64,000 bases of DNA from Kitasatospora sp. NBC_01246 (GTDB lineage Bacteria > Actinomycetota > Actinomycetes > Streptomycetales > Streptomycetaceae), in the NCBI RefSeq assembly GCF_036226505.1, contig NZ_CP108485.1:27398-91397 (forward strand), read 5' to 3'. The notes beneath the pieces are model-generated. The model did not search any database and was not told the origin of the DNA. It saw only the letters and a list, made by a program, of their open reading frames with translations. This document shows, piece after piece, positions 17,258 to 26,272 of this stretch (the stretch's first letter is position 1; each line of letters starts with the position of its first letter). The translations under genes were made by a program, and so were the position numbers.

Positions 17258-18046
17258 TCAGCCGGCGAGGCCCATGGCCTTGGCGCGCTCGCGGCCGCGA
17301 TCGCCGGGCTTGACCGCCGGGGTCTGGCGGGGCGGGGGGCCACCGGCGGGAAGTCCGCCGGGAGCGGGCGGTGCGACCGGCGCCACGGGTGCGCCGGTGA
17401 ACAGTGCCGCCTTGGTGGTCTTGAGCTGCTCGGCGGCGGCCTGGACCGCGGCCTCGTCGGCATCGTCGGCGACGGCCCGGGCGAGGAACGCCACGGCGAT
17501 CTCGAGGTCGTCGCTGGAGGTGGCGCCGAGGCGGGTGAGGATCGCCTCCCTGCGGGCGGTGCGGCGGGTCTCTTCGGCGCTGGCGAGCGCTGCGGCGGCC
17601 TGGCTCTCCCGCGTCTTGACGGCCGCCTCGCGGGCGTCGAGGGCGGCCTGCCGCCGCTGCTCCTCCGTCAGAGCGGCGTCGCGGGCGGCCTTCGAGTCGG
17701 TGAGGAAGGTCTTCAGCTGTTCGTCGGTGACGGTCTCGGGGTCCAGGCCGGCGGCCTCGGCCAGCGAGCGCAGGGCATGGCGGGTGCCCTGCTTCTTCTC
17801 CTTGGCCAACAGGTCGTTCAGGGCGCGCTGCGGGATGTTCAGCACGGTCTCGCCGGGGTTGGGCGGGGCCGGCTGGGTGGGGTCGACGTAGGAGCGCGGT
17901 GTCGGGTTCGGCGGGACCGGGGGGGTCGGCGGCGGGGTCGGCACCGGGGCGCCGCCGGCGGGCGGCACTGCCGGGGTGGGCTCCGGCGGGGTGGCGTACA
18001 GGGTGGTGGCCGCCTCGATCTGGCGGCGCATGACGGCACGGCGCAT
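17258..18046 (-). CDS. Capsid scaffold protein
   Basis: 262 residues. ATG 18046 is preceded by GGAGGACACC, a near-perfect ribosome site, and excludes a long upstream open frame. The N terminus is Pro/Thr-rich, the centre is a long charged coiled coil (TEEQRRQAALDAREAAVKTR) and the C terminus is short and basic (GDRGRERAKAMG), the standard layout for scaffolds whose C terminus binds the capsid protein. It lies between portal and capsid genes. Confidence 0.8.
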   Translation of the reverse strand: MRRAVMRRQIEAATTLYATPPEPTPAVPPAGGAPVPTPPPTPPVPPNPTPRSYVDPTQPAPPNPGETVLNIPQRALNDLLAKEKKQGTRHALRSLAEAAGLDPETVTDEQLKTFLTDSKAARDAALTEEQRRQAALDAREAAVKTRESQAAAALASAEETRRTARREAILTRLGATSSDDLEIAVAFLARAVADDADEAAVQAAAEQLKTTKAALFTGAPVAPVAPPAPGGLPAGGPPPRQTPAVKPGDRGRERAKAMGLAG

Positions 18047-18126
18047 TCTGGTGTCCTCCACCGTGAACGCCCCCGCGCCACCTACGAGTCTAAAGCCGAT
18101 CTTGGTGTGCTCGATTCCCCTCCCGG

Positions 18127-19986
18127 CTACCCGGCGCTGCCCTTGCCGGGCGCTGTACCGGGCTCGGCCGGCGTCCGGCCGGGCTGCGGGGGCTGGGGGA
18201 CCTGCTGCGGCAGGACAACCGCGGGCGGCTGCTCCGGCGGTGCGCCCTTGAGGTTGAGGAAGTCGCGGACCGCCTGCTGGTCGCCGGTGGCGTCGGCGAG
18301 CGCTCCGGCCTGGTCGAACGCGCGGGACTGGATCCGCTCGATCTCCGCGTCGATGTCGTCGATCGTCCACCCGGCCTCGGTGAGCAGGCGCAGCGCGGTC
18401 TCCAGGCTGATGAGGTGGGCCTGGTAGGCGGTGGCGATGTCCGTAAGGACCGCGCTGACGTCGGTGGGGGTGTACGGACCGAACTCGAGGTGCGCGGGAA
18501 CGACGGGGCCGGTCCAGTTCGGGTGTTGTCCGGCCATGAACAGGCGCTGAACCATTTTCAGCAGCAGCCGGTACTTGTGGATGCGGGCGAGGCGGCCGGT
18601 GGCGACCATCATGTCCAGCGGGCTCATCGACAGGGCGAGGGCGTAGCCGGACGGCAGCTGCGACTGGTCTGCGGTTCCGAGCGCGACGGCGGGCATGCGC
18701 AGGTTCGCCGAGAGCCGGTCGAGGAGGTCTTGGCTGGCCCTGCGCAGTTCGGCGAGCTGCCCGGCGGTGTCCAGGACGTCGAGGCGACCGCCGGTCTCCA
18801 GTTCGAGGACGAGTCCGGCCTTCACCTGCAGATTGTTCCGGCGGGTCATCAGGCCGGAGGCGGCGATGACGGGCATGCCGGTGGTGGCGGAGGCGTGCGC
18901 GCTGTCGGTGTCGGTGCCGGCGAGGTCGTCCAGGAGCTGGAGGACGCGGGCCAGGGCGGGCCGTCCCCAGTGCTCCTCAGCGTCGGGCACCGTGTTGGGG
19001 ACGTGGACGACGGGCACGAAATCGATCATGAGGTCGAGGCGGTCGAGGAGTTCGCCGTCCGCCCGGACCGCGATGTCGGCCCGGCTGAGGGGCAGGTTGT
19101 GGACGTCCATGTCACCGGTGAGGTCCTCGAGGAGCCACGTCGCGTCGGTGAGGTAGCACGTCCAGCGGGACGCCTTGTCGTTCCAGGGGTACTGCCGCTG
19201 GATCCACCGGCCGTCGGCGTCGAGAGTGTCGCCGGGGGTGAGCGTGTAGGTGCCGTCGTCGCCCACGACCGGGAGGCGGGCGAGGCGGCCGTCGTCGCCG
19301 TACTGGGTGGTGTGCAGGACGCCGATCGGGGCGAGTTCCCAGCTGATGCGCCGCATCCGGTCCTTCAGGCCGCGCTTGGGGTCGGCCGGCAGGTCCCACG
19401 CGAGGTGGACCCGGTAGGGGTAGTCGGTCGAAGGGTCTTCGCCGATCTCGGGGAAGTAGAACCCGGGGTCGGTGACCTGCAGCCGCGGTCGCTCCCGTTC
19501 CGGGTCCCAGCCGAGGTAGTAGACGCCGTCGCCCTGGACGACGGCCTTGTGCTCGGCCTGCTGCAGCCGCATGGCGAACTGCTCGTCCTGCGCCCACGCG
19601 CGCAGCCGGTCCTGGACGGCCTGGGCGTGTTCCTGGCCGCCGGCGTCGCCTTTCGGTGTGTTGGCGTTGTCGGCGCCGTCCACGACGATGGTCTGATCGC
19701 GGCCGAGGATGTGGGCCTGGATCGCCTCGTTCAGCATGGCGGCGTCGCCGTACTCGCGGCGGTCGTCGTCCGTGCCGGTCTGGATCGCGGCGAGCGGGCC
19801 GGCCTGGGCGGCGTGGTAGGCCTCCATGGTCGTGTAGGCGGCGAGGCGGCGGACGTCCGTGGCGGGCACCCACCGGGAGTAGGCCTGTGGGTAGGCGCGA
19901 CGGTTCGGGGCGCCGCCAGCGGAGTGGAACACCGGCTTGTAGTTCAGCCAGCTCCAGCAGTCGAGGATGAACGTCTTCAGTCCCAC
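18127..19986 (-). CDS. Portal protein
   Basis: 619 residues from GTG 19986 with GAAGGAGAGC seven bases upstream. The start cuts off an artefactual N-terminal extension. The central region with AVVQGDGVYYLGWDPERERP and the wing/stem segments (VVHVPNTVPDAEEHWGRP; LRMPAVALGTADQSQLPSG) are typical of long siphophage portals. The C-terminal 50 residues are Pro/Gln-rich and probably disordered. It follows the large terminase gene at a 25-base spacing. Confidence 0.85.
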   Translation of the reverse strand: MGLKTFILDCWSWLNYKPVFHSAGGAPNRRAYPQAYSRWVPATDVRRLAAYTTMEAYHAAQAGPLAAIQTGTDDDRREYGDAAMLNEAIQAHILGRDQTIVVDGADNANTPKGDAGGQEHAQAVQDRLRAWAQDEQFAMRLQQAEHKAVVQGDGVYYLGWDPERERPRLQVTDPGFYFPEIGEDPSTDYPYRVHLAWDLPADPKRGLKDRMRRISWELAPIGVLHTTQYGDDGRLARLPVVGDDGTYTLTPGDTLDADGRWIQRQYPWNDKASRWTCYLTDATWLLEDLTGDMDVHNLPLSRADIAVRADGELLDRLDLMIDFVPVVHVPNTVPDAEEHWGRPALARVLQLLDDLAGTDTDSAHASATTGMPVIAASGLMTRRNNLQVKAGLVLELETGGRLDVLDTAGQLAELRRASQDLLDRLSANLRMPAVALGTADQSQLPSGYALALSMSPLDMMVATGRLARIHKYRLLLKMVQRLFMAGQHPNWTGPVVPAHLEFGPYTPTDVSAVLTDIATAYQAHLISLETALRLLTEAGWTIDDIDAEIERIQSRAFDQAGALADATGDQQAVRDFLNLKGAPPEQPPAVVLPQQVPQPPQPGRTPAEPGTAPGKGSAG

Positions 19987-20011
19987 GGGTGCTCTCCTTC
20001 GGGCGGTGTGG

Positions 20012-21580
20012 TCAGCGGCGGCCGGGCAGCGGGCCGCGGGTGTAGGTGCCGGTGGTGGGGCCGCTGCTGGCGGGCTCGGCAAGTTCGGTAAGGGCGTGGA
20101 CGGCGGCGTCCATACGGTCGGGGCTGTCCATGCCGGCCATCCACGTGACCATCTGGCCCTCCAGGGAGACGAACTCGCCAACGTGGTGGACGAGGGCCTG
20201 GGCGTAGAGCTGGGCGATCGGCTCTGCGCGCAAGCGCTTGCCCTGCTTGGCGAAGACGTCGATCAGTCGGGGGCGCAGCAGGCCGCGGGTGAGGTTCTCG
20301 CGGTCGAGTTCGGCCCAGGCCTGGGCGATGACCTGGCGGGCCATGTCGCCGCCGAAGTTGTTTTCGACGCCGATGGCGTCGGCGCGGAGGTCGATGGCGA
20401 GTTGGCATGCCGCGCGGCCCCACTGCTCGGCACCCATCTGGGCGGAGCGGTCTGCGAGGACGTACAGGTCGCCCTTGGCGTCGCGGCCGGCGGCGACCAC
20501 GCCGACCTCGTCGCGTTGGGTGTCCCCGCCCGAGGGATCGACGAACACGACGACGCGGGTGAGGTTGATGCCGAGGAGCTGTTGGGGGCTGATCCGGTTG
20601 TCGCTGATCCACGGCCACTTCCACACGCCTCCCTCCATGGGCCTGGGTCGCTGCTGGTAGAGGGACCACCAGATGCGTTCGCCGACAGCCTTGCGGGTGT
20701 CGGCCAGATCCTGCTCGTCGTAGCGGGAGGGCCAGAGCGCGGCGCCGATCGGACGGCCGAGGATGTCGTCCGGGGAGTCGGCGATCGCCGGGAGGTTGAT
20801 GCGCTCCCAGCCGTCGGGGTCCTGTTGGAGGATCCGGCCGCAGAGGTCGTCCTCGTGCCAGCGGGTGTTGATGATGATCTGGCTCGCACCGGGTGCACGG
20901 CGGGTGTAGAAGACGCTGCGGTACCACTCCCATACCCGATCTCGCTGAGCAGGCGATGAGGCGTCGTCCGAGCCCTTGAAAGGGTCGTCGACGATGCCCA
21001 GGTCGAAGCCCTTGCCCGTGAGGGAGCCGCCGACGCCGGCGGTGACCATGCCGCCGCGCACGCCGGACTTGGGTGGCGCGAGGAGGTCGAAGCGGCTGGC
21101 GGCGCGGGAACCGGGGTGAAGCTTGATGCCGAGGAGGTCGGTGTGTTCGCCAATCTGGTCGCGGACCCAGCGGCCGTGGTCGTCGGCCAGTTCGCTGCCG
21201 TAGGAGGCGAGCATGACGCGCTTGAGCGGCTGGCGGCGCAGGAACCAGAGCGGTCCCCAGCGGGATGCGCGCTGGCTCTTGCCGTGCCGGGGCGGCATCT
21301 CGACCATCGCCTTGATGCGTTCGCCGGCCGCGATCCGCCGGTAGAGGTTGTCGATCAGGTCGAGGTGCGGGGCCTGCAGTTCGATGCCGTCGGTCATCAC
21401 GGTGGCCATGCGGCCGGGCGAGCGGTCCATGAGCATGCCGCGTTCGGCCCGGGCCAGGTGGGCGCGCATGGGCGCCTTCACCTGGTTGGCCATCAGCTCG
21501 CGCTCGACCGGGGACAACTTCTTGTACTGCTCGATGACGGCGGTGAGCTCGGCTTCGGGGTCGCGGTGCTTCTTACCCAC
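20012..21580 (-). CDS. terL: Terminase large subunit
   Basis: 522 residues from GTG 21580, inside the end of the small subunit gene. The ATPase domain has Walker A MPPRHGKS at residues 95-102 and Walker B FDLGIVDDP at 192-200. The RNase H-like nuclease domain starts with VVVFVDPSGGD (Asp348) and continues through VENNFGGD. All key residues are present. It packages concatemeric DNA into the prohead through the portal encoded next. Confidence 0.95.
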   Translation of the reverse strand: MGKKHRDPEAELTAVIEQYKKLSPVERELMANQVKAPMRAHLARAERGMLMDRSPGRMATVMTDGIELQAPHLDLIDNLYRRIAAGERIKAMVEMPPRHGKSQRASRWGPLWFLRRQPLKRVMLASYGSELADDHGRWVRDQIGEHTDLLGIKLHPGSRAASRFDLLAPPKSGVRGGMVTAGVGGSLTGKGFDLGIVDDPFKGSDDASSPAQRDRVWEWYRSVFYTRRAPGASQIIINTRWHEDDLCGRILQQDPDGWERINLPAIADSPDDILGRPIGAALWPSRYDEQDLADTRKAVGERIWWSLYQQRPRPMEGGVWKWPWISDNRISPQQLLGINLTRVVVFVDPSGGDTQRDEVGVVAAGRDAKGDLYVLADRSAQMGAEQWGRAACQLAIDLRADAIGVENNFGGDMARQVIAQAWAELDRENLTRGLLRPRLIDVFAKQGKRLRAEPIAQLYAQALVHHVGEFVSLEGQMVTWMAGMDSPDRMDAAVHALTELAEPASSGPTTGTYTRGPLPGRR

Positions 21581-22193
21581 CAGCCGGTCCTTCCTGCTGG
21601 TCGGCGGCCGCGTTGGCGGCGATGAGCTTGCGCAGGTCGTCGACGGACTCGAGGTCGATGAGCGGGGCGCCGTCGGCTCCGGTGATCTCGGTCCGGGTCG
21701 GCCGCTTGGTGCCTTGCACTTCGTCGAGGCGGCCGAGGACACGGATGGCCTGCTCGCGGGCCTTGAAGCGGTGCTCGGCTGCGCGCTGGCGGTCCTCGGG
21801 GCTCTCCCAGGTGTCCGGGTCGTCCTCGTCGTCGAGCTTGGCGTCGTCCATCGCGGCGCGCAGGATCACCTCGTACTGGGCGATGCGCAGCCGGCGCAGG
21901 GCCTCGGTGTCGTCGTCGTAGCGGGTGGCCTGCTTCCTCAGCGCGCGGGCGATGTCGCGGGCGACGGCCTGGGCAAGCCGGGCACCGTCGAGGGCGGGTT
22001 CGCCGGCGCGGTAGCGGTCGGCGCCGTACCCCTCGCGAACGGCGTGACCGCGGGTGTTGTGGGCGGGATCCGCGTGGAGGTGAAGGCCGATCTCGGTGGG
22101 ACTCCAGCCCTTGACCAGCTTCAGCCGCACGGCTTCGGCGCGCCGGGCGTGCACGGCCTGGCGCTTCGCGTCGTACTCACCGGGTGCGGACAC
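21573..22193 (-). CDS. terS: Terminase small subunit-like protein
   Basis: 206 residues. GTG 22193 has GGAG seven bases upstream and is preferred over GTG 22220. The N-terminal half has a helix-turn-helix-like segment (RAEAVRLKLVKGWSPTEIGLHLH), followed by a charged helical region and the end GADGAPLIDLESVDDLR, a pattern shared by small terminase subunits. Overlap with terL supports the call. It would recognise the packaging site, probably nearby. Confidence 0.7.
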   Translation of the reverse strand: MSAPGEYDAKRQAVHARRAEAVRLKLVKGWSPTEIGLHLHADPAHNTRGHAVREGYGADRYRAGEPALDGARLAQAVARDIARALRKQATRYDDDTEALRRLRIAQYEVILRAAMDDAKLDDEDDPDTWESPEDRQRAAEHRFKAREQAIRVLGRLDEVQGTKRPTRTEITGADGAPLIDLESVDDLRKLIAANAAADQQEGPAGG

Positions 22194-22331
22194 GGGATAG
22201 CTCCATGCGCCCCCGCACACACGTCCATGATCCCTTACCGGGAGTGGTGCTCGGTTCCCGCTGGTCGCGGATGGTCACGGATCGGGTCGTTTCGGCCCGG
22301 GACGCGGTGGTGCGGTGGAAGGATCCGCGGC

Positions 22332-22841
22332 ATGTGGCTACGAATACGAACGATGGCGGTAGCGGGCGCGGTCGTCGTCGGGGCGGCGGGGTGCTCTGCC
22401 GCGGCCGCCGACGGCGGGCAGGACGCGTCGGCCGGGCCGGCGGCGACGACGTCGAGCGCGGCGGCCAGCACGGGCGCCGGCGAAGGTGCGCAGCGGGGCC
22501 GCGCCCTGGTGGCCGACCTGGAGGCGCGTCTTCAACCCCCGATGACGGTGCGGTGCCTGTCCGAGGGCGGGCGAGAGTGCGTGGTCTGGCTGGGCGGTGT
22601 GGGGAAGGTCGCTACGGTCGACGTGCCGAACCACCTGGACCGGTTCCCTGTGGGCGGGGAGCGGGCGGCCCGGGTGCGGGAGATGGTGGAGCGCATCGGT
22701 GCGGCCGGTGACCTGTATCACCGCGGCGGCTGTGAGGAGCTGGCCCGGTTCGAGGCGAAGTCGACGTGCGAGCAGCAGGCCGCGGGGGTGGTGGTGGGGG
22801 CGCGGTTGCTGGCGAGCGAACTGAAGGCGCAGTGGCCGTAG
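22332..22841 (+). CDS. Small predicted lipoprotein
   Basis: 169 residues from ATG 22332 with GGAAGGA upstream. Residues 1-20 form a signal peptide (MWLRIRTMAVAGAVVVGAAG) and Cys21 is in a lipobox-like AAGC. The mature part has a Ser/Ala/Thr-rich linker, then a folded region with four Cys residues (RCLSEGGREC; GGC; STC) that could form two disulfides. It is transcribed away from the terminase genes. A surface role such as superinfection exclusion is a possibility for a temperate phage lipoprotein, but nothing in the sequence proves it. Confidence 0.7.
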   Translation: MWLRIRTMAVAGAVVVGAAGCSAAAADGGQDASAGPAATTSSAAASTGAGEGAQRGRALVADLEARLQPPMTVRCLSEGGRECVVWLGGVGKVATVDVPNHLDRFPVGGERAARVREMVERIGAAGDLYHRGGCEELARFEAKSTCEQQAAGVVVGARLLASELKAQWP

Positions 22842-23022
22842 CGGCGCGGCGAGGGGGGTGACGCGCGGGCCCCGGCGTCTGCCCTGGTGCTGTGTACGGG
22901 GGGCGATCACAGTTGGATGGGGAGTGCCGGGGCCGTGCGCGCATTCTGATGGTGGGGCCGGTGGGGCGGCCTGTCAAAGGAGCATCGGCCCGCTGTGGGG
23001 GTGAGGCCGGCGCGGGGGTGGG

Positions 23023-23211
23023 TCAGTTGGAGGTGCCCGTGGTGGGGGTGGTGTCGGCGAGCATCTGCCGGATTCGCTCCTCGATGGCGGGCACGTTCGG
23101 CCAGGCGCCTGCCGCGCGGGCGCAGCGAATCGTGTGCGAGTCGGCAGCGGGAACTGAGGGTTGCCTAAGTTGGTCAGGCGAATCTCGGGGCATTTCGCGG
23201 GCAATTCCCAT
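23023..23211 (-). CDS. Possible small protein, divergent from regulator
   Basis: 62 residues if started at ATG 23211, or 57 from ATG 23196. The C-terminal half (GAWPNVPAIEERIRQMLADT) has strong GC third-position bias, the N-terminal half does not. There is no strong ribosome site. It may be a genuine small gene divergent from the regulator, or a chance frame. Confidence 0.3.
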   Translation of the reverse strand: MGIAREMPRDSPDQLRQPSVPAADSHTIRCARAAGAWPNVPAIEERIRQMLADTTPTTGTSN

Positions 23212-23294
23212 CGACCGGCTCCCTTGTTAGGGTCTGCATGCTACCGGGGGTGGTCCCCCGAGACGCCGATTGTTCCCCAGAAGTAGGCTGCATT

Positions 23295-23317
23295 CATAGG
23301 GAAGAAATTTCCCTATG
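23295..23317. promoter_or_regulatory. Candidate operator of the MmyB-type regulator
   Basis: Perfect 9-bp inverted repeat CATAGGGAA - GAAAT - TTCCCTATG, centred about 72 bases upstream of the regulator start. It is the only clear palindrome in this gap. Autoregulation is inferred from position. Confidence 0.5.
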
Positions 23318-23377
23318 GAGGGGATTAGCTGACACGCGGTCACCCCGTCGACAGGGACTACGGAAGGGGCGACCCGA

Positions 23378-24283
23378 GTGGGAACGAAGCCACCCAAAGT
23401 GGACAAGGAAGGGTTGCGGGCCCTCCTGACCCGGTTGCGCGGCCAGCTCAGCCACGCCGACGTCGGCCTCCCGCCGCCGGCCGACTACAACAACAAGGGC
23501 CGCCGCCCCACCACCGGGCTCAGGCAGGCCGACATCGACCTGCTCACCGGGCGCAGCCCCGGCACCTACGGCCGGTTCGAGTCGGGATCCACACGGTACC
23601 CCGCCCCCTCGGACACCTACCTCCTGGCCGTCGCCCGGGCACTGCTCATGACAGAGGAGGACTGGCGGGCGATGTGGCTCTACCGACTCCAGTCCCATCC
23701 GCCCTACCCCCTCAAGCCGGAGGCGACGGTGACGATCGGCGGTCACTGGCAGGCCATTGTCGACGACTACCGGAGCCCCGCATACATTACCGACCGCGCG
23801 TGGAAGGTTGCGGTCTACAATCAACGTTTTGCTGCGTTGTTCCCGGGGGGAATTCCTCCGGAGAACACCATGGAATGGATGATTCTCTCCCGCTACGCGC
23901 GTGAGGTCGGCCTGCCCGACTGGGAGAACTCGTGGGCGCGCCTTGTCCTCCCCCAACTCCGCGCTGCGCACAATCAGTTCTCTGCGAACCACGACCTGGG
24001 GCGCCTGGTGCGGAAGGTGGAGCGCGACCCGGTGGCGGGCCCGATCTACGCGAGTCTCGACGAGTCCTACCGCCAGCCCGACGGCGACACCCGCTACTTC
24101 TGGCACGCCGGGCGGAACGAGCGTGTCACCGTGACGATGGGGCCCTCCATGCCCCTCGGCGCGCCGGGAACGCTGCTGATGCACCTGTTGCTGGATTACA
24201 GGTCCGAACCGTCCAGCTGGCGCGATCAGCAACACCCGCTGGCCGCGCCGGCCACCGCAGCCTCTCCACCCATGGAAGGGTGA
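23378..24283 (+). CDS. XRE-family regulator with MmyB-like ligand-binding domain
   Basis: 301 residues from GTG 23378 with GGAAGGGG upstream. An N-terminal helix-turn-helix (residues about 10-90, core LRQADIDLLTGRSPGTYGRFESG) is followed by a PAS-like ligand-binding domain (about 105-280) with WKVAVYNQRFAALFP and FWHAGRNERVTVTMGPS. This is the architecture of MmyB-type regulators common in Streptomyces, some of which are linked to fatty-acyl ligands and to antibiotic genes. Two bases separate its stop from the next start, so the polyketide synthase is translationally coupled to it. An inverted repeat upstream may be its own operator. Confidence 0.85.
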   Translation: MGTKPPKVDKEGLRALLTRLRGQLSHADVGLPPPADYNNKGRRPTTGLRQADIDLLTGRSPGTYGRFESGSTRYPAPSDTYLLAVARALLMTEEDWRAMWLYRLQSHPPYPLKPEATVTIGGHWQAIVDDYRSPAYITDRAWKVAVYNQRFAALFPGGIPPENTMEWMILSRYAREVGLPDWENSWARLVLPQLRAAHNQFSANHDLGRLVRKVERDPVAGPIYASLDESYRQPDGDTRYFWHAGRNERVTVTMGPSMPLGAPGTLLMHLLLDYRSEPSSWRDQQHPLAAPATAASPPMEG

Positions 24284-24285
24284 CC

Positions 24286-25335
24286 ATGTCGTTCGTATCG
24301 AATCCTTACGTGTTCCTGCCCAACCACGTCGTGACCAGCGAGGAACTCGCCGACGTCATAACCAGCCGGCACGCCGGGCACCCGCGACTTCCAGTGATCC
24401 GCCGGATCGTCGCCCAGGCCCCGGCGCGCCGGCACTTCAGCCAGCCGCTCGACATCGTGATGTCGGACCGCACCCTCGAAGAACGCAACCGCGCGGCCGT
24501 CGACGATGTCCTCACCATGGGCACGGCCGCCGCGCGGGGTGTCCTGGCCGAACTGGACGTCGACCCGCTCACCATCGACTGCATCATCACCACCCACAGC
24601 ACCGGTGACATCGTGCCCGGCCTCGACATCCACCTGGTGCACGAACTCGGGCTGCGCCCGGACGTCTCGCGCCGCCCGATCACCCAGCTCGGCTGCGGCG
24701 GCGGCGCGCACATCATGGTGATGGCCCACCAGTACGTGAGCGCCTCCCCCGGTTCACGGGTCCTGGTGGTCGGCGCCGAGTCGCTCAGCTCCACCATCCA
24801 CGCCGCGGACACCGAGATCGAGCAGGTCATCTACTCCGGGTTGTGGGGCGACGGCGCGGTGGCCGCGGTGGTCTCCAGCAGCCCGATCGGCCCGGCGCTG
24901 CGGATCCACGAGACGTGGGAGTACCTGCTGCCGGACACCACCACCAGATACCGCAAGCGGGTCGACCACTCGGGGGTGCACTTCGACAGCGAGCGGTCGG
25001 CCACGCAGTCCATCAACGAGATGGCCCCGGCGCTGCGGGCCTGGCTGGCCGACGAGACGGCCGGCCCGTGGCCGCTCGACTTCATGGTCGCCCACCCCGG
25101 CGGTCTGCGGGTGATGGAGGACCTGGAGAAGCAGCTGCAGCTGGGCCCGGACGCGTTGCGGCACTCCCGGGCGCAGTTCGACGCGGAGGCGAACCTGGGC
25201 GGCCCCTCGGTGCTGTCCGTGCTGCGCCGCACGATGGCGGACCCGCCGGAGCACGGTCAGGCCGGGCTGGCGGCGGGGTTCGCCCCGGGGTTCGCGGTGT
25301 CGGCGATGAAGGTGAGTTGGTGCGATCCGTCGTAG
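24286..25335 (+). CDS. Type III polyketide synthase
   Basis: 349 residues from ATG 24286. The catalytic triad is visible as Cys137 (QLGCGGGA), His270 (VAHPGG) and Asn303 (EANLGGPS), with spacing equal to that of RppA, the tetrahydroxynaphthalene synthase of Streptomyces. Thiolase-fold segments FDSERS and GLWGDGAVAAVV are also present. These homodimeric enzymes condense malonyl-CoA units onto an acyl starter without an acyl carrier protein. No tailoring enzyme gene is adjacent. Expression depends on the coupled MmyB-type gene. The product cannot be predicted from sequence alone. Confidence 0.85.
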   Translation: MSFVSNPYVFLPNHVVTSEELADVITSRHAGHPRLPVIRRIVAQAPARRHFSQPLDIVMSDRTLEERNRAAVDDVLTMGTAAARGVLAELDVDPLTIDCIITTHSTGDIVPGLDIHLVHELGLRPDVSRRPITQLGCGGGAHIMVMAHQYVSASPGSRVLVVGAESLSSTIHAADTEIEQVIYSGLWGDGAVAAVVSSSPIGPALRIHETWEYLLPDTTTRYRKRVDHSGVHFDSERSATQSINEMAPALRAWLADETAGPWPLDFMVAHPGGLRVMEDLEKQLQLGPDALRHSRAQFDAEANLGGPSVLSVLRRTMADPPEHGQAGLAAGFAPGFAVSAMKVSWCDPS

Positions 25336-25342
25336 GCCCGGC

Positions 25343-25392
25343 ACCGAACAGAGCGGCTCCACACGGGCGCGTGTGGAGCCGCTCTGTTCGGT
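25343..25392. terminator. Perfect 22-bp hairpin terminator
   Basis: Arms of 22 bases, beginning ACCGAACAGAGC and mirrored as GCTCTGTTCGGT, surround a six-base loop. It lies 7 bases after the polyketide synthase and 3 bases from the stop of the converging small gene, so it can serve both strands. No T tract, as is usual in Streptomyces. Confidence 0.8.
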
Positions 25393-25395
25393 AGG

Positions 25396-25566
25396 TCAGG
25401 GAAGTAGGGGGTGGTGGCGCAGAGCTGCGGGGACGGGCGGGCGGGGTCCGGGGGCGAGCAGTGGGCCGGTGGCGAGGCGGTCGGCTGCGCTGCGGGCCCA
25501 GGCGGCGAGCCGGCTGTAGGTGTCGCGGTCGCAGCGGGCCGGCGTCGGTCGGGTGGTAGCGGGCAT
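25396..25566 (-). CDS. Small basic protein, operon A
   Basis: 56 residues from ATG 25566. Arg/Ala/Pro-rich with one helix (YSRLAAWARSAADRLA). It is the last gene of the operon started at 27036 and ends against the shared hairpin terminator. No family recognised; the ribosome site is weak, so confidence is moderate. Confidence 0.45.
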   Translation of the reverse strand: MPATTRPTPARCDRDTYSRLAAWARSAADRLATGPLLAPGPRPPVPAALRHHPLLP

Positions 25567-25622
25567 GGGTGGTCCCGGGGCCGGGGCCCGGCCGGGAACC
25601 CCCCGGCCGGGCGGGCGGGTGG

Positions 25623-25937
25623 TCAGCGGATCCGACGGCGGCGCACGGTGAGGCGTTCGTTCCTGGGCCGGCGGCGGGGCGGGTAGGGGTCGTCGGTCTC
25701 GACGTCGGGCAGGCTCGGGTTGACCAGCATCAGGCCGAGTTCTTCGCGGTGCTCGCTGTCGAGCAGCAGGTCGACGGGGCGGCCGTCGGTGAGGGTGAGG
25801 TGCACGACGGTGGGTTCGTCGGGATCGGACGAGAAGGTCGTCACGCCGTCCCAGAGCGCGTTGAGCGGCGCCGGGGCGGTGGCGGCCGGGCGCTGCCCGG
25901 GGGGTCCGATCGGGGTGTCACGAATTTCGGTGGGCAT
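25623..25937 (-). CDS. Small protein with basic C-terminal tail, operon A
   Basis: 104 residues from ATG 25937. The middle is a beta-rich domain (TVVHLTLTDGRPVDLLLDS) and the C terminus is a run of Arg residues (RPRNERLTVRRRRIR), which may bind nucleic acid. Not recognised. Confidence 0.55.
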   Translation of the reverse strand: MPTEIRDTPIGPPGQRPAATAPAPLNALWDGVTTFSSDPDEPTVVHLTLTDGRPVDLLLDSEHREELGLMLVNPSLPDVETDDPYPPRRRPRNERLTVRRRRIR

Positions 25938-26032
25938 GGGTGTCCTCCTGGTGGGTCGGGGCCGGCGGTGGGTCGGCCGGGGGCCGGTCGCCGTCCGGGC
26001 CCCACGGTGGTGGTGGCCCGGACGGCGGCCGG

Positions 26033-26272
26033 TCAGAACGGGGCGGTGCCGGTGCTGTCCAGTTCGGTGATGCGCCGCTCGGCGGCCGCCAGCCGGGCCA
26101 GGAGCGCGCCCGCGCGGATTCCGACCCAGGCGGCCAGTTCCGCGCCGACCTCCTGGAGGTCCGGGTTGGTGGCCCACGCATGCAGCGTGGCCACGTGCCG
26201 GACCAGCTCCGTGACGGCGGCGTCGTCGGCCGGGGCGACGGTGGCGGGCAGCGGCCCGTAGTCGACGCTCAC
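26033..26272 (-). CDS. Small helical protein, operon A
   Basis: 79 residues from GTG 26272, overlapping the preceding stop (GTGA). All-helical prediction with a C-terminal coiled coil (RAGALLARLAAAERRITELDS). Coupled translation with its neighbour suggests partners. Not recognised. Confidence 0.6.
   Translation of the reverse strand: MSVDYGPLPATVAPADDAAVTELVRHVATLHAWATNPDLQEVGAELAAWVGIRAGALLARLAAAERRITELDSTGTAPF

Larger units (their letters stand above)
22842..23377. other. Intergenic region before the regulator gene
   Basis: 536 bases. The left half is GC-rich and holds at most a small minus-strand open frame (23023-23211). The right half has lower GC, a GGGGGTGGTCCCCC hairpin near 23246-23259 and a 9-bp inverted repeat at 23295-23317. 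It probably contains the promoter and operator of the MmyB-type regulator. Confidence 0.6.
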
